A DNA stretch of 64,000 bases. It comes from Daphnia pulex. Its lineage: Eukaryota; Arthropoda; Branchiopoda; Diplostraca; Daphniidae. Positions within the stretch are counted from its first letter, which is position 1. Each line of letters begins with the position of its first letter. The notes under the pieces are model-generated. The model was not told the DNA's origin, made no database searches, and worked only from the letters and a program-made list of their open reading frames with translations. Location: assembly GCF_021134715.1 (NCBI RefSeq), contig NC_060028.1:6098501-6162500 (forward strand), in the 5' to 3' direction. Below are positions 44,861-56,830 of the stretch, one piece after another. The translations under genes and the position numbers were made by a program.

Positions 44861-45614
44861 ATGTCTGCAAAGATTCCCAGTTTGATTTTCTTAACAAATT
44901 CTGTTTTATTCGTTTGCAAATTCACTGGAGTATTCTGTTTGCCACAGGGCAACAGGTATTTTTTTATATCATCTATTCATATCCATATCCTAATACGTCA
45001 TTCAAATTTTTATAGCTACTGTGCGTCTACGGAAGAAACATTTTTTAATGGAAAATGTTTCCCGATTGGCAATACCGAACAATGTCCAAAAAACATGCAA
45101 TTATTTGACGGACCTAACCAAGATGGATTTTGTGATTGCGTAGACATTGACGATCGGCCAGCATTTTATTCAGATGAAATCGGTGAATGTTATTTTCACA
45201 ACACTCAGGTCTTAAAATGGCATTTGTTTGAATTAATTTTAAATTCGAAATATAAAAGTGTTTACTCTCTGACCACAGGGTCCTTGCTTAGACAGTGAAT
45301 GGTTCGTTCTTAAAAACAATGAACCCCAATGTGAACCTGTTCCAGAAGGATGTCCTGTTGATGGGAAGCACTTTTTCGGAAGCCTAGATGAAGCAGCGGT
45401 CAAAGAGTGTTGGGAATTACGGACACAAGGACCTTGCCCAACTCGTGAAATTTTGCTTATTGAAGATGGTATTGGAGAATTGACGATGAAATGCAAGTCT
45501 TTCTGTCCCAACTGTGAGGCCGGTTTTTTAACCTCTATTGGATTTCAATCTTCCTGTCGGCCGGGTACTCTACGTAATCGTTTCGGTCATTGTAGTGGTA
45601 GTTTGATTGGATAA
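44861..45614 (+). CDS. Secreted cysteine-rich protein with DUF4789-like domain (copy A), 3 exons, 207 aa
   Basis: Exons 44861-44955, 45016-45208, 45279-45614, all GT-AG and in phase. The N-terminus SLIFLTNSVLFVCKFTGVFC is a hydrophobic signal peptide. The mature part has about 20 cysteines. It shows GECYFHNTQ-GPCLDSEW, then CEPVPEGCPVDGKHFF and ECWELRTQGPCPTREILLI. This C-Y-x5-GPC and Q/R-GPC spacing is the signature of the arthropod DUF4789 family; function is unknown, though members are secreted or apical proteins. The C-terminus FGHCSGSLIG resembles that of copy B. The start is chosen because it gives the signal peptide and matches the start position of copy B. Family assignment is from pattern memory, without a profile search. 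Confidence 0.82.
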
Positions 45615-47650
45615 ATATTGGGATGGACCTAATCCAGAGTTATTCCGCCTCTTTCGGTTTCTTTTCCCAAAAGAGCCTCCACCAATAGGGTCCTTGTACG
45701 AATAAGGAATGGGTGAAAATCAAAATAATTCTAGTTATAATAAAGTTTTTTAGGCTGATTCTCACACTATATTTCTATTTTATTTTTAAAATTATAATTT
45801 CCCGACGTAGTTTCTCTTAAAATTTTAGATAAGCCCCTCCTGGATTAAAACGGACCCCCGCCATGTTTGGTGGGTGGTCCTTTAAGAGGGATTAATTTAC
45901 ATTTCGTGTTCCTATAACCATATTTTGCCCTTAGGGATTAAAGGCGAAATACAAAAAAGCTCTTATTCCTGCCTCTTTTCTTCACTCGATTGCAATTTAA
46001 AAAGGTCAATCGATTCCATATTTGTTTGTTTATAAAGCTGACGAATTATTTTTTTTTAATTCAATGTAGTTTAAAGAAAAAACAAAATTATATCAATTTC
46101 AAAATCTGTATCTTGTTGTTTACAAAATTTTGATTTTGATCAAAATCCTCTTTTCCTTAAATTTGAGATTTAATTCCTTTTGTAAAGGGCTCTTTTCATA
46201 CATATCGCCGTTTTTTTAGTCGCATAGCATTCTCCTACCTCATAGTCGGTCATTTTGGGATTTGTGATTCCCCCTTCATTCACCCCCATGAGTGATTTCC
46301 CATATCATGGGATATCCCAAAATGGCTTAAATGTTTTTTTTTGCGTGGAATGTCCCTATAACGAGTTTGATTTTTCATTAATTCAAAAAAAGGATGACCA
46401 ATACTTTCAAGAATTGTTTGCAATATGTATACCTGGCGTCATCAGAAGTAAAGTGAGTTTGAATTTACCACCAAAAATAGTCGCGCGACATTTTTTGTCA
46501 ATTTTTCTTTAATTGCACAATCCTCATGGTTCCCTAAAGTTTCAGGCTTAACTTTTATGCATTAAGTTTCAACTTAATGCTATGTTATTAATAAATCACA
46601 TCAATAATTTGGCTATTTTTTGCCACATGTGAAGTAAATTAATTTGATAAGGAAGTATGAGTAACTGATGGGAGGGGGCAACGGCACTGACTCATTATGT
46701 AAACACGCTTTAGTCATGCTTTCCAAGTAAATTGAAAGGCGTCTTTAATTAAACATTATAAACTTAAAATAACAATAAAAATTATGAAAACTTTCTGTCC
46801 TCGAAAATTAAAATAAATTTTCTATTTGAATTTAAGTGTGCCGAAGACTAATGGTGCGTTTGTGTTAAAAAATACGATAAAACGCCCGTATGTCACCCAT
46901 ACAAATTAAAATATACCCAAAGCTAGGCTCATCGATCAGAGCTCTCATGGTCTAGAGCCATTTCGATGATGGGATTGTCTTGGACATCAGAAGAGATCTC
47001 GTAAATCAATCACCCGAAACCAAGCCCATTTAATTTTCCCCCATTTGTAATAAAGCAGTTTCTTTTGCTTTTAAAGAAAACTTATATAGGTATATTCAAA
47101 TAAAAACTTTTCTAACGAACAGATATCATAAAAGCGGATAGAAATTCATTTTTAAATATTTTTTCCTGGTGTTTAATAGACTAAACTGAGGCTCACATCA
47201 TCCACCGTCAATTCACCCCATATCATAGAGGCTAATATCCCAAATTTTCTCAAAACTTTACAAATTGATACAAGGTAAACCATTTGTTTTAAAATTAAAA
47301 TAAATAAATAATGGGAATGGAGAAAGGCACAGAAAAAATGAAAACAAAAGATTAAATCGGTTAATTTTTTTGGGAGTCATATCTCAAAAATAAAACGCGT
47401 CTCGACTCACCCAACTCTCTCCTAAACCAGTTTCGTTTTACAGTAACACTTTTGACTTCTTTTAACTGATTGAAAGATCTCCGAAAAAGTAATTCGCATA
47501 AAAAAATACTCAATGTGTGAATCATAATAGAAGAAACTTTTTTTACGGTTTCAACATGACCAAAGGTTTTGGTAGTAACTGCAATGTAGCTAAAAACATC
47601 TGAGGAACAGCCCCAAGGTAAGTTTCCAAAACTTATGCAAATAATGGGAT
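45615..47650. other. Spacer between copies A and B, mostly duplicated flank
   Basis: 46430-47650 is the diverged counterpart of 43780-44440. Matches include ACCTGGCGTCATCAGAAG, CACTTTTGACTTCTTTTAAC, GATTGAAAGATCTCCG and AATGTGTGAA. 45836-45895 (GGGTGGTCC, GCCATGTTTGGTGGGTGG) corresponds to 49026-49085 after copy B, which supports a unit of about 3.2 kb. The frame 46255-46512 has no motif. Confidence 0.5.
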
Positions 47651-47781
47651 GACTCTTTGATTTGGTATGTCTCCATATTCGGTCAACAGAAAGACCTGCT
47701 GAGTTCCACCTTGATAGAAGAGTTACATGACGTTAGTATTTTAGTGTTAAAATCGACTTCCCGAGCACCAGAACTCTCGTC

Positions 47782-48108
47782 ATGAAGTCTACAACGATTC
47801 CTAGTTCGACCTTCTTAACCACTGTTTTATTCCTTTTGCTTTTCACCGAAGTACTGTGCTTGCCCCAGTACCACTGGACAAGGTAATAAAATTTCATCGT
47901 GTATATTCATTTTTTTCACTTCCCTTATCAAAATATTTTTACGTAACGTAAAAGTCAACCTTGTTACCCGGAATCTGGTGATTGCACCTCAGTGCCAGGG
48001 TCAGTCTATTATGCAGCATCATCATCGAGTGGAAAATGGTTTCCATGCCCAACGGGTTTTACACGTGATCATGGCGGAAAATGTAGACGAGGAGGAAGTA
48101 TCGGATAA
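47782..48108 (+). CDS. Small secreted cysteine-containing protein (copy B), 2 exons, 84 aa
   Basis: Exons 47782-47882 and 47955-48108, with GT-AG edges and phase 2 as in copy A. The signal peptide reads STFLTTVLFLLLFTEVLC, then LPQ, the same processing site as copy A (FC-LPQ). The mature protein is about 58 residues with CYPESGDC, PCPTGFTRDHGGKC and the ending RRGGSIG, which parallels CSGSLIG of copy A. The whole DUF4789-like core (the part encoded by exon 2 and most of exon 3 in copy A) is absent. The 5' flank, first exon and intron phase are homologous to copy A, so B is a duplicate that lost the middle, or A gained it. The function is unknown. Confidence 0.72.
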
Positions 48109-49470
48109 AAACAATTGAAAATACCGGGAAAATTGGCCAATATTCACATTTTATAACACCTAGCTTATAAATTTAAATTTTGAGTAGTTTCATGAACTTA
48201 TGCTCAAAATACATACGTTTACAATACACAAAATTTGGCAGTTCCCTTTCAAACAGGTTTTCTGGGTATACCTGAGCCCACGACTCCATGTTTTCTCTTT
48301 GGCCCTCATGTCAAGGGATGATCTAATGGGCAGACAGCAGAAACCTATACTCAAAATAAATACCATTACTATTTACACGAGATTTTTCTGGTTATACTGT
48401 GTATCTTTATGAAAAGTATGTACACTGACACAAGAAAAATTAATCAGTGTATGACTCAATTGTTATGTTTCGGTCAATGTCGTTTGTGTGTATAGTGCCC
48501 CTTTCAAGAAATCGGACCAGACAGCCACGATGCTCGTGACAATCGTAGCAGCCAAAATAAATTACAATTTATAAGATTCAAATTCATGTTTTAGCTTTTC
48601 GTTTTAGCTTCCAGTTAATGTTAAAGTAACGCATAGTAAATAATTTTCTCGTTTCTTGTGAGATAAAACCAAAAGTGATTTTTTACCTTTACTCCCGATT
48701 TCTACGACCCAAACTTGTTTTTTCTTTTTAAAGTTATTGTTCTAAAGTTCTATAGTAAGTCATCATCTAAAGTATAATATATCATAGTCGTTATCTATGA
48801 TGAGTATTCTATTGGCTTCTTTTCCGACAAATATATTACTGTCAGAATATCTGAACAGGAGCTGGCAGCCAAGACGTTACCAATTGGCTTATACAATAGG
48901 GTCGTTGCATAAATAAGGGATTTGATTAAAAACATTTCAGTCGACTCAGTTTTTCAAGTGATATTTGTTATTTAGTGTTTAGTAAATGAATCTTAGAGAG
49001 TAAATAACAATTAAAGTTGGAATAAGCTCCCGCTACTTTAAAATGGACCCCAAGTCATGTTAGGTGGGTGGTAACTAAGATTTACTTGTCAAATAATTTG
49101 ATCAAGTTCGTCTTTGTTCATCAAACTTTACTCTTGGATCCCGTAATGGCAGATGAAATAGGTAAAGAATGAAGCTATTCTCTACTCCGAGCTATACACT
49201 ACGTATCAAAAGAATTCTTTGATTTGGCCGTCGGCCGAAGTCTACATTTATTTATGTTGTATTTGTCAAAAAGTCAAATCGAAGAATTAAAAAAAATGCA
49301 TTTGGCCAAAACATGTTATCTTTTGTTTATTCGGTACGTTTTTTTCTTTAGGTATGATCCGGCCAAAACAAATAAATATGATTCGGTCAAAATAAAAAGT
49401 TTTTGATAATGTTGGTTTGAAAAGGTTGGGAAAATTGAATGTTGTTTTTTTATCTATAGCAGATATACAC
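48109..49470. other. Intergenic, no supported gene
   Basis: AT-rich. 48180-48245 and 48310-48370 share ACTCAAAATA(C/A)ATACC-type words, a small imperfect repeat. 49026-49085 belongs to the segmental duplication described for 45836-45895. Confidence 0.4.
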
Positions 49471-51140
49471 AGTCGTACCCGCGCCAGGTATTGGATCACC
49501 CCGGTCCAAAAGTAGTGATTACGAGTTTCATTTTTTTCCTCGAAAAGACAAATAAATTCTCTATATCCATGATTTTTTATTTTGAAAAAGGTGAAAGGGA
49601 TCTGTATTTTATTGTATCGTTTTTAAATGTTACATCACCCAAAAATATGTTGCAAGGCATGCCCCTACCACACGGCATTACCTAAGAATATGGGGTGGAA
49701 AAACGGAAGGACATCCTTTGTTTTAGAATCCTCCCCTTTTTGTCCCTAATATCCTAAGGCCGCCGGGGCCATCCGGGTCTGCCGTTGGAGGGATGGTTAG
49801 AAAAATTTTCAAAAACCAAATTTTGTTTTTCGAAAACGAACTGAAATGCTTTTCGCTGTCAATACTATTTGTATATTTTCCTCTTTTTGACTCTTCCACA
49901 CAATGAAAAGAATTCAGTAATCCTTAGTCGTTCCCTGAATGTCCTGTTGTGCTGTTCCCCGCGGATCGCGTCATTGGTGTTACGATGGGTGTAAAAAAAG
50001 AACTCTCCGTTGAAGAGCGAGCAAAAATAGTTGCACTGTTCACTGACAGTTTTCCCAAAAAAAGTATGCGTACCATTGCTGTCCTAACTGGCCATGCTTT
50101 ATCGACCATCTGTAAAACTATCCAGCGTTTCAATAAATGAAAGACCAACCAAAGCTTACCGAGAAGTTGGCGACCAAGGGTTCTTAACGAGTCTCACCGG
50201 CATTATTTGAAGTTATGCGCTGTAAGGAATCGCCGTGCAACTTTATCGGTTTTAACCGAAGATTTTAATTCAAGTAGAAACATCCCTGTCAGCCAGTCGG
50301 CAATTAATCATTTCCTCCACTCTTGGGGCAGGATTGGACGAGTGGCATGCCGCAAACCCTTACTAAGTGCCAGAAATATCATAAAAAGGCTGCGTTTCGC
50401 CAAGAAGCATGTTAAGTGGTCGAAGAAGAAGTGGAAAAAAGTTTTATTCACTGACGAGTCAAAATTTGAACTTTTTGGAAACAACCGCAAAACCTTTGTT
50501 CGTAGGATGAAAAACGAGCGCTTTATTAAAGAATATATTACTCCGACTATGAAACATGGAGGTGGAAGCGTTATGGTTTGGGGAGGAATATGTGCGAATG
50601 GAGTAACCCAGTTAAAAGAATCGAAGGAATCATGGACAAAACCGTTTATCACACAATCCTCGTGCGACGTGCTCTTCCCGAAGGAAAGAAATAGATTGGC
50701 AAAGGATTCATCTTCCAGGAGGCTAATGATCCAAAACATTCTTCAAATTTGTGCAGAAATTATCTTACGAAGAAAGAGAAATCTGATAAGCATATCAATG
50801 ATTTGTGTTCCATCTCCTGTTCTTTTATTTATAAGGAATTGTATTTGCTAAAGTTGTTGTACTGGTTTGCTTAAAGGAGATGTAGTGAGGATGGTATGGT
50901 CCCCGCAGAGTCCGGACCTTAATCCTATAGAATCTATCTGGGATAACGTCGACTGCAGACTGCGAAAAAGTAGTCGGACTTCTAAAGATCATATGTGGAC
51001 TAACCTACGACACACCTGGAATAGCATTCCAAAGAAAATATTGCGAAAATACATTTTTTCAATGAGAAATCGATGCGAAGCTGTGATACGTGCTAAAGGT
51101 GGCCATACATCTTATTAAATAAACAAATGAAATGAGGACC
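49471..51140 (+). mobile_element. Tc1-like DNA transposon, broken
   Basis: It contains the transposase fragments at 49949-51118. A possible left end is CAGTCGTACCCGCGCCAGG at 49471, in the style of Tc1 ends starting CAGT. I did not find a matching right end, because a second, oppositely oriented Tc1-like element begins at about 51168. Confidence 0.6.
49949..51118 (+). pseudogene. Tc1/mariner-superfamily transposase, broken
   Basis: Frame 49949-50140 has a helix-turn-helix start (KKELSVEERAKIVAL). After a frameshift, frame 50207 has LKLCAVRNRRATLSVL, then LRFAKKHVKWSKKKWKKVLF and TDESKFELFG with the first catalytic Asp, then GGGSVMVWGGI. The second catalytic block (EANDPKHSS) is one frame over at about 50723-50750. 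SPQSPDLNPIESIWD at 50906-50950 has the third acidic residue. Between the second and third blocks there are about 80 extra bases (around 50780-50870) that do not fit any Tc1 transposase and bring a stop. At least three lesions make it inactive. Confidence 0.9.
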
Positions 51141-51155
51141 CATGTTGAAAAATAT

Positions 51156-51960
51156 TTATTTTGGCCAGTCTTCACAAGGAATCAGGGATTTAGTTTTTAT
51201 TACATAACTATCGAGTCTAAGCTCCATCTTTGTGAATGATATTTTCAAACGCTCGGGCATATCAGAAATAAGTTGGGTGAAGTAGCCATCAACATCTAGA
51301 CTTTTCCACAATTGAGACAATTCTGACCATAAACCAGCCTTGTCGAATGCCAAGATGTTAAATTCATTTAGTTTGTCAATTAGATGAAACCAAACAGTTT
51401 CCAAAGGCATAATATCACCAGATTTTTTCGGCCAATCTTCTATTACAGCTACACCATGGGACTGCAAAAACTTCCTGACTGCCTGTGCGGTGTGAACTGG
51501 ATAGTGATCATGAATTAGAGGGCTGTCCTGGCAGAAGGGAATGACATTCGCATATGAAGTACTTCAATGTACTGTCCGGAATACAAACGCCCATCAAGTT
51601 CCTTCAATACACTCTTGCATTTGCTCGATAGACATCCCCATACACATACACTGTTGGGTATGTTAACATGATGCAAACCAGCATATAGTGAAATTTAACC
51701 ACTACCATTAAAGCTGTAAAAGAAACATAAGAATTAAAAATTCATTCAGTTTGAACCACTTTAAATGTAGAAAAAAAAGTTACACAAAACGTTGTTCGTC
51801 TGAGAACACAGCAGCACTCCAATAATTTGCATCATGCAAGTTTAAATATTTCTCAGCGAATGACTTGCGTTGATTTCTAGTTTCCACGTCCAAAATTGGG
51901 ACATAATTCGCTATAATTCGCAAATATTTTCAGTAAACAATACTTCCTTACCAAGCCAAG
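51156..51960 (-). pseudogene. Second Tc1-like transposase relic, opposite strand
   Basis: Frame 51467-51156 on the minus strand contains FLQSHGVAVIEDWPKKSGDI, then LETVWFHLIDKLNEF and LISDMPERL, the C-terminal third of a Tc1-like transposase (W-P-x-x-S-x-D-x-x-P-x-E-x-x-W). The P-x-E acidic position is kept. In other phases, 51950-51790 encodes FAEKYLNL and FSDEQRF with the first catalytic Asp, and 51590-51480 encodes LIHDHYPVHTA, the second block with DHYPVH. Frameshifts separate all three. It is a different family from the plus-strand copy, judged by sequence. Confidence 0.82.
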
Positions 51961-54929
51961 AAATTTGAAATAATACTGTGATCGAACCAACTCTGACACA
52001 CGTCTGCTTCAACAAACAAACACTCAACTTGTCGTATGCAGCGCCCCTTGCGGCACTTGAATAAATTCAGGCTATATTTCCCTTCCTCGGATAACACGAC
52101 AATAGGGAAAAAGCGGCAACACTGTTTGGTTGGAAAATAGGGGAGAAAAAAGATAAAATAATAAATCCCGTTTTGAATTAAAAATTAGTTATACTACATG
52201 TGTTTTGAAAAATTCAAATCATGACGCGTGTTGTAGAGCTTACGAAGCTCTTTTTTTCACAACTTTTCGCGTCGTTGTAAGTGTATTTGTCCCCTATTTA
52301 GAGACCGTCAAAGCAGCCGATTTCTAATAAGCCCCTACAGCATGTTTCCAAACTCTTACATGCATTTTTAGCTGCCCTCCCCTTAGTTTTAAAAATCTGA
52401 AAAAAATTCAGGAAGTAGCCGACCATTATGGCTACTTCCAAAAAAAATTTGGTTGTCCCCCGTGAAAAAATGGATTTTTGGGAACGCCACGAAAATGAGA
52501 TTTCTAGATAAGCTTCTCTCGGGCGTTTCCAAACTTCTGGTAGGTACTGTACTTTCTAGTAAATTTTGCATTTGTGGATCGGAAAGCTCGTTAACAAGTG
52601 GATAATATGAATTTATAGATTTTTCATATTCCATTGCATGAACTTTGCTTTCGTGTTTGCATAGTGAAGAGGAATGAAGAAATTGCTCTTCAAAAAACCC
52701 ACAGAAGTGTATGTTTCATGTCTTTCTTCTCAAAGTTGGTTTTATGGGCATGTCATACTTAACAATTCGTGAAGTAGGTATTCCAGGCACTATTGCTTGC
52801 AATGTATCTGAGATTTCAATCATATATTACGTTTACATTACCAAAATAATTGACTAAATATCTGGTGTACCCATAATCAATTTGGCTTCTTCTGTTTTGT
52901 TTTTCAATTCTACATTCAATTAACCTAACCTTACGTAGGCTGCAATCATTGAAAACATTGGCATTTTGTATGCAGCGTCCTTGCCTTTTACGCTTAGTGT
53001 CTAAAATTCAGAAGCTGTTAACTAAGTGATCTTTACTTGAGTTACTACAACATACTATGTTGTAGTAACTCTAACACTCAAATACTCCAACACTAAACTA
53101 GGTATGTTGAACACTTTAAGAAAGAAACACTTTAGAAAATGTAGCAATGCATCATAATCATTAAAACAGCCTAGCTTGCGTAGTTGTCTTACTATTTTCA
53201 ATTAAAATATAAAATTTTAAATAATTTGCCCTTATTTAGTTTTAACAAATTCATAAAAGAAAATACCGTGTTGAGTAAAGGAAAGTTCGGTTTCGTTGAA
53301 ATCTTTGAAGAAATATTTATTCTCCTCCATATAGTAGTCTGCATACTCTATAATAAGTTGTCGTGCGGAAATGTGGTATTCCATGTGTTCGTATACTTGA
53401 TGCGAAAATGCTTAATGCACACTTTGATGCACAAAATAAACAATTTCTGGACATAAAAGGATATAAAAATTTTTAGGAAATAAATTTAAAATTTTATCAA
53501 TACTTAAAACCATCGTCCGGGACGCAAATCAATTTTAAATTTTTGGTTTCCAAATATGTGTACAGTTGCCGTTCATGTAGCATTTTTTTGCTGTACACGT
53601 CACCAAATTTGTGATTTACTCCATGTGCGTAAAAGTTGACGGGTTGTCGACCAATACTTCCACCTTGCTGCTGTCCCAGACTTCCACTTTGACGCAAATA
53701 AACACTTCCACCTTGCTGTTGTCACAGACTTTCACCATCATGTAAATAAACATTTCCGCCTTGCAGTCCATCAATACTTCTACCCTGTTGTCGACCTTTC
53801 CTTTTCGATGAACATCTTCTCTTTCTGGAATATTGCTTGTGCATACTTTCTATAACGTATACAACGGAGCACTATTCTCCATTGGCCGAAATCTCTGATT
53901 AAACGTTTTCATCTGGTGATAAGGTCTCCTCTTTTCCCTAATTATCAACACATTGAAAAATTGTTTTTAATATTCACAACCATATATTTAAACAATTTTT
54001 TACCCTCTGAGATTTAAATTTGTCGTGTTCTATTGATGCTATTTGGATGTGATGGTTATTTGCAGTCAAAATACCCGCCTGCAAACGTAACTCAGCAATG
54101 TCCTAGTTAATATTACAACAGTGTTTGCTGTTATACTATGTAACACAGCAATGTGATTCCTAAGAAGTAATGCATAAAAATGTAAAGTTTGGTCTAAATA
54201 TTGTTTTTTTACGTAATTTTATGTATCAAAACATTGGATCTTCTCAGACAGAGCCAGAATATTCTTCCGGCATTATTTGTTGGATAAGTATTTGGTGAAC
54301 AATATGGTTGTCCAAGCCATCAACACTTGTGGATTCATATTGTTTCATCAATACCACTTTGTCTTTAGATAACTCATTATAATGCTTCTTGAAATTTTTA
54401 TAGGAATCATAATCATTTCTGCATAAGCACCCATGAAAGCGAGTTCGGATTCGGCCGTACAAAATAAGTATACACAAATGGAAACCTACGCACCTGTCAA
54501 ATGCTTAATGCCAACTGAGTAAAAAAAACGACAACGGGTTCTAATCTCTTTTTTCATTCATCTTGACAATTAGTTGATAGCGTGTTGAAATACAACTAAC
54601 TGGAAAGGGGTATTAGATGTTGAATAAAGTTGATCCCAAAAGGAACGGTGCGTTCATTCTAGCCCTTTCCCCTGGTCTTGAAGTACCCTACAGCCGAACA
54701 CATTTCTTAAAATTCAAATAATGAGCGGGAAGAAGTATTCGCGTTAATGAAAAAGTAATATGCAAAAACAACACTAAGCGGATTTATTGTATTGGCATTC
54801 GTGTTGAAGATGTTGCTCTACAGCTCAAGCTACTAAAATGAAGAAAATGATGCTCAAATTTGAAGAGGAAGAATAACTTATAGAAAAGCCCAGCATGTTA
54901 GAGCACAGATAAAGATCACAGTGGTCTTT
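51961..54929. other. AT-rich region with a transposon end and unplaced open frames
   Basis: 52539-52549 (GGTAGGTACTG, followed by TA) with upstream CTCTCGGGCGTTTCCAAACTT is the inverted counterpart of the end at 38089, and could be the outer end of the minus-strand Tc1-like element. Two minus-strand frames (54477-54244 and 53697-53497) look mildly protein-like; the latter belongs to a repeated Gly/Gln-rich stretch described separately. No gene is supported by splicing or domains. Confidence 0.4.
53497..53860 (-). pseudogene. Gly/Gln-rich repeated coding remnant, unknown
   Basis: On the minus strand about 53800-53650 reads as three imperfect units: QQGRSIDGLQGGNVYLHDG, then QQQGGSVYLRQSGSLG, then QQQGGSIGRQPVNFYAHG, followed by HKFGDVYSKKMLHERQLYTY. 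One in-frame stop interrupts the second unit. Upstream, KRRCSSKRKGRQQG is basic. I do not recognise it. A repeat-containing tail of a mobile-element or host protein is possible. Confidence 0.3.
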
Positions 54930-54935
54930 ATCTGT
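54904..54935. repeat. Short inverted repeat beside the LINE 3' tail
   Basis: CACAGATAAAGA and TCTTTATCTGTG form a perfect 12-bp stem around TCACAGTG. It directly adjoins the TGTA repeat that ends the LINE. Confidence 0.7.
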
Positions 54936-56830
54936 GTATGTATGTATGTATGTATATTAAAATTTCTATACCGCATTTTCTCATATACTAAAATACGTTC
55001 AAATGACGGTTATACAAGGGGAGCTATGACTCAGTGACGTGCAGTTAAAGTAAGATATGACAAAGTAAAAAGGTGTGTCTTGAGGAGTTTCTTGAAATCA
55101 AGTCTGATGTTTGTGGAGCGAATCGCCGGTGGAAGTTTGTTCCAGTGATGCGGGGCGAAAGTTGTGAAAGACCTCTTCTGGCAGGCCGGCTTTGGTGTGG
55201 TGCTCTTCTTCTTCCTTCTTCTCGTGGTTAAAGACATAATTCCGAGGCTTCTGGCCCCGGTGCGAATACCGGAATGACCAGGGACGTGGAGTTGAATGCA
55301 CTTCCGTGGTGCACTTCAACTGGTGCAGTTCCTTGCAGGCAGTCGAAGACGAGGAGTAGGATCTTGTAGAGGACCCTGAATTTAATGGGGAGCCAATGCA
55401 GGAGAAATCTTGATAGCTCTGTGGATATTGCGCCACGGTAGATGAGACGGGCAGCAGAGTCCTGTACTGATTGAAGTGGTCTTAGTTTCATCTGTGGAAG
55501 GCCGGCTAACAAGGAGTTGGCATAGTCCAGGTGTGTGATGACAAGGGAGTGAACGAGAATCTTGGTGGCTTCGGTTGTCAGGTGACCTCTTACCTTGCCC
55601 AACCGATAGAGATTGAAGTTGGTGGCCCTCACAATGGCGGAGATCTGTCGATCCATTGTCATGTCAGAGCTAAGCTGAACACCTAGGACTCTGGCTGATG
55701 TTAAAGGTTCGAGGAGGTTAACACTGACACGTAGGGGAAGCGAGATTAGCCTGTTGGCGAGTTCAGAGGGGGCAAAGTAGAGAAATTCGCTCTTTTGTGG
55801 GTTTAATTTGACCCAGTTGTATGAAAACCAGTCGATTAAGTCGCCAGCGCACATTGACAAGATCCTAAGTGCTTCGAACTGGTCGAGGCATTCCCGCGAG
55901 AATCCAAATTCGAAGTAAATAGCAGTGTCGTCCGAGTACTGCTCGATGCTCACGCCGTACTCTTCCGCCACAAGGCGCAGGCAGTTGACGTAAATGGAGT
56001 ATAGTTTTGGCCCCAGTACGGAACCCTGGGGGACACCATATTTTACTTCGACCGGTTCGGATGCAACGCCGTCGATGACGACCGACTGCGTTCTGGTCGT
56101 CAAATAGGAAGCAATCCACTCCAGGGGCTTTCCTCGAATGCCACAATGAGCGGAGAGTCGGCCCAGAAGAATTACGTGATCGATCGTGTCGAATGCTGCG
56201 CTCAGATCAAGGAGGAGAACCACACAGCCATGGCCATGGCTCGCGTCTTGAAGCAGATCATTTTGAACCGCCAGAAGAGCAGTCTCGGTTGAGTGATGTG
56301 GACGGTACGCAGACTGAGCAGGTGAGAGAATGCCGTGGGTGGAAAAATGAATGTCCAGCTGTTTTGCGACAATTCGCTCCAGGACTTTGGAAACGAAGAG
56401 GAGGTTTGTGACGGGTCGATAGTTGGAGTTGTCCAGTGTTGGCTTCTTTAGAAGAGGTGTTATCAGGCCATGCTTAAAAACATGAGGAAATACACCGGTC
56501 TGGAGAGAAAGGTTAACGATGGATGTGATGGCTGGAACAAGGAGAAGTGAAACCTTCTTTGAGAATGCGGGTTGGGATCGGATCCAAACTACATGACTTG
56601 GTGGGGGAGGCCCAACTGACATCCTCCGTGCTGACGAAGGTGAACTCAGTGAGCAAATCAGCATCGGTCCGTGTGTCCAAAAAAGAAATTGAGCATATGA
56701 CACTGGTTGGATCGATATCGGCCCTCGAGCGAATGAGCTCATCCTTAATATCGTCGACCTTGTTGCAGAAAAACGAAGATAAAGTGTATTTTACCGTTAT
56801 CCTGCTAGGAACTTAACGACAATGGAGATG
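54936..56830 (-). mobile_element. L2/CR1-type non-LTR retrotransposon (LINE), 5'-truncated
   Basis: The element reads on the minus strand: RT in 56742-55228, C-terminal domain shifted into 55237-55031, 3'UTR, and a (TACA)n tail at 54955-54936. A short tandem repeat instead of poly(A) at the 3' end is characteristic of CR1/L2 elements. The endonuclease and ORF1 are absent; homology begins at about 56830 and the first part (56830-56560) is in a different frame from the RT. Confidence 0.88.
55228..56742 (-). pseudogene. L2/CR1 LINE reverse transcriptase
   Basis: Long frame of 504 codons. After about 75 out-of-frame residues it carries NYRPVTNLLFVSKVLERIV, QSAYRPHHSTETALL, LLLDLSAAFDTIDH with the first catalytic Asp, GVPQGSVLGP, YSDDTAIYFEF with the catalytic DD pair, and GVQLSSDMTMDRQI. 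The palm residues are intact. The C-terminus continues one frame over (FTTFAPHHWNKLPPAIR, then FKKLLKTHLF) after a frameshift at about 55230. It would copy its own RNA by target-primed synthesis, but it lacks the endonuclease and is frameshifted, so it cannot move alone. Confidence 0.9.
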
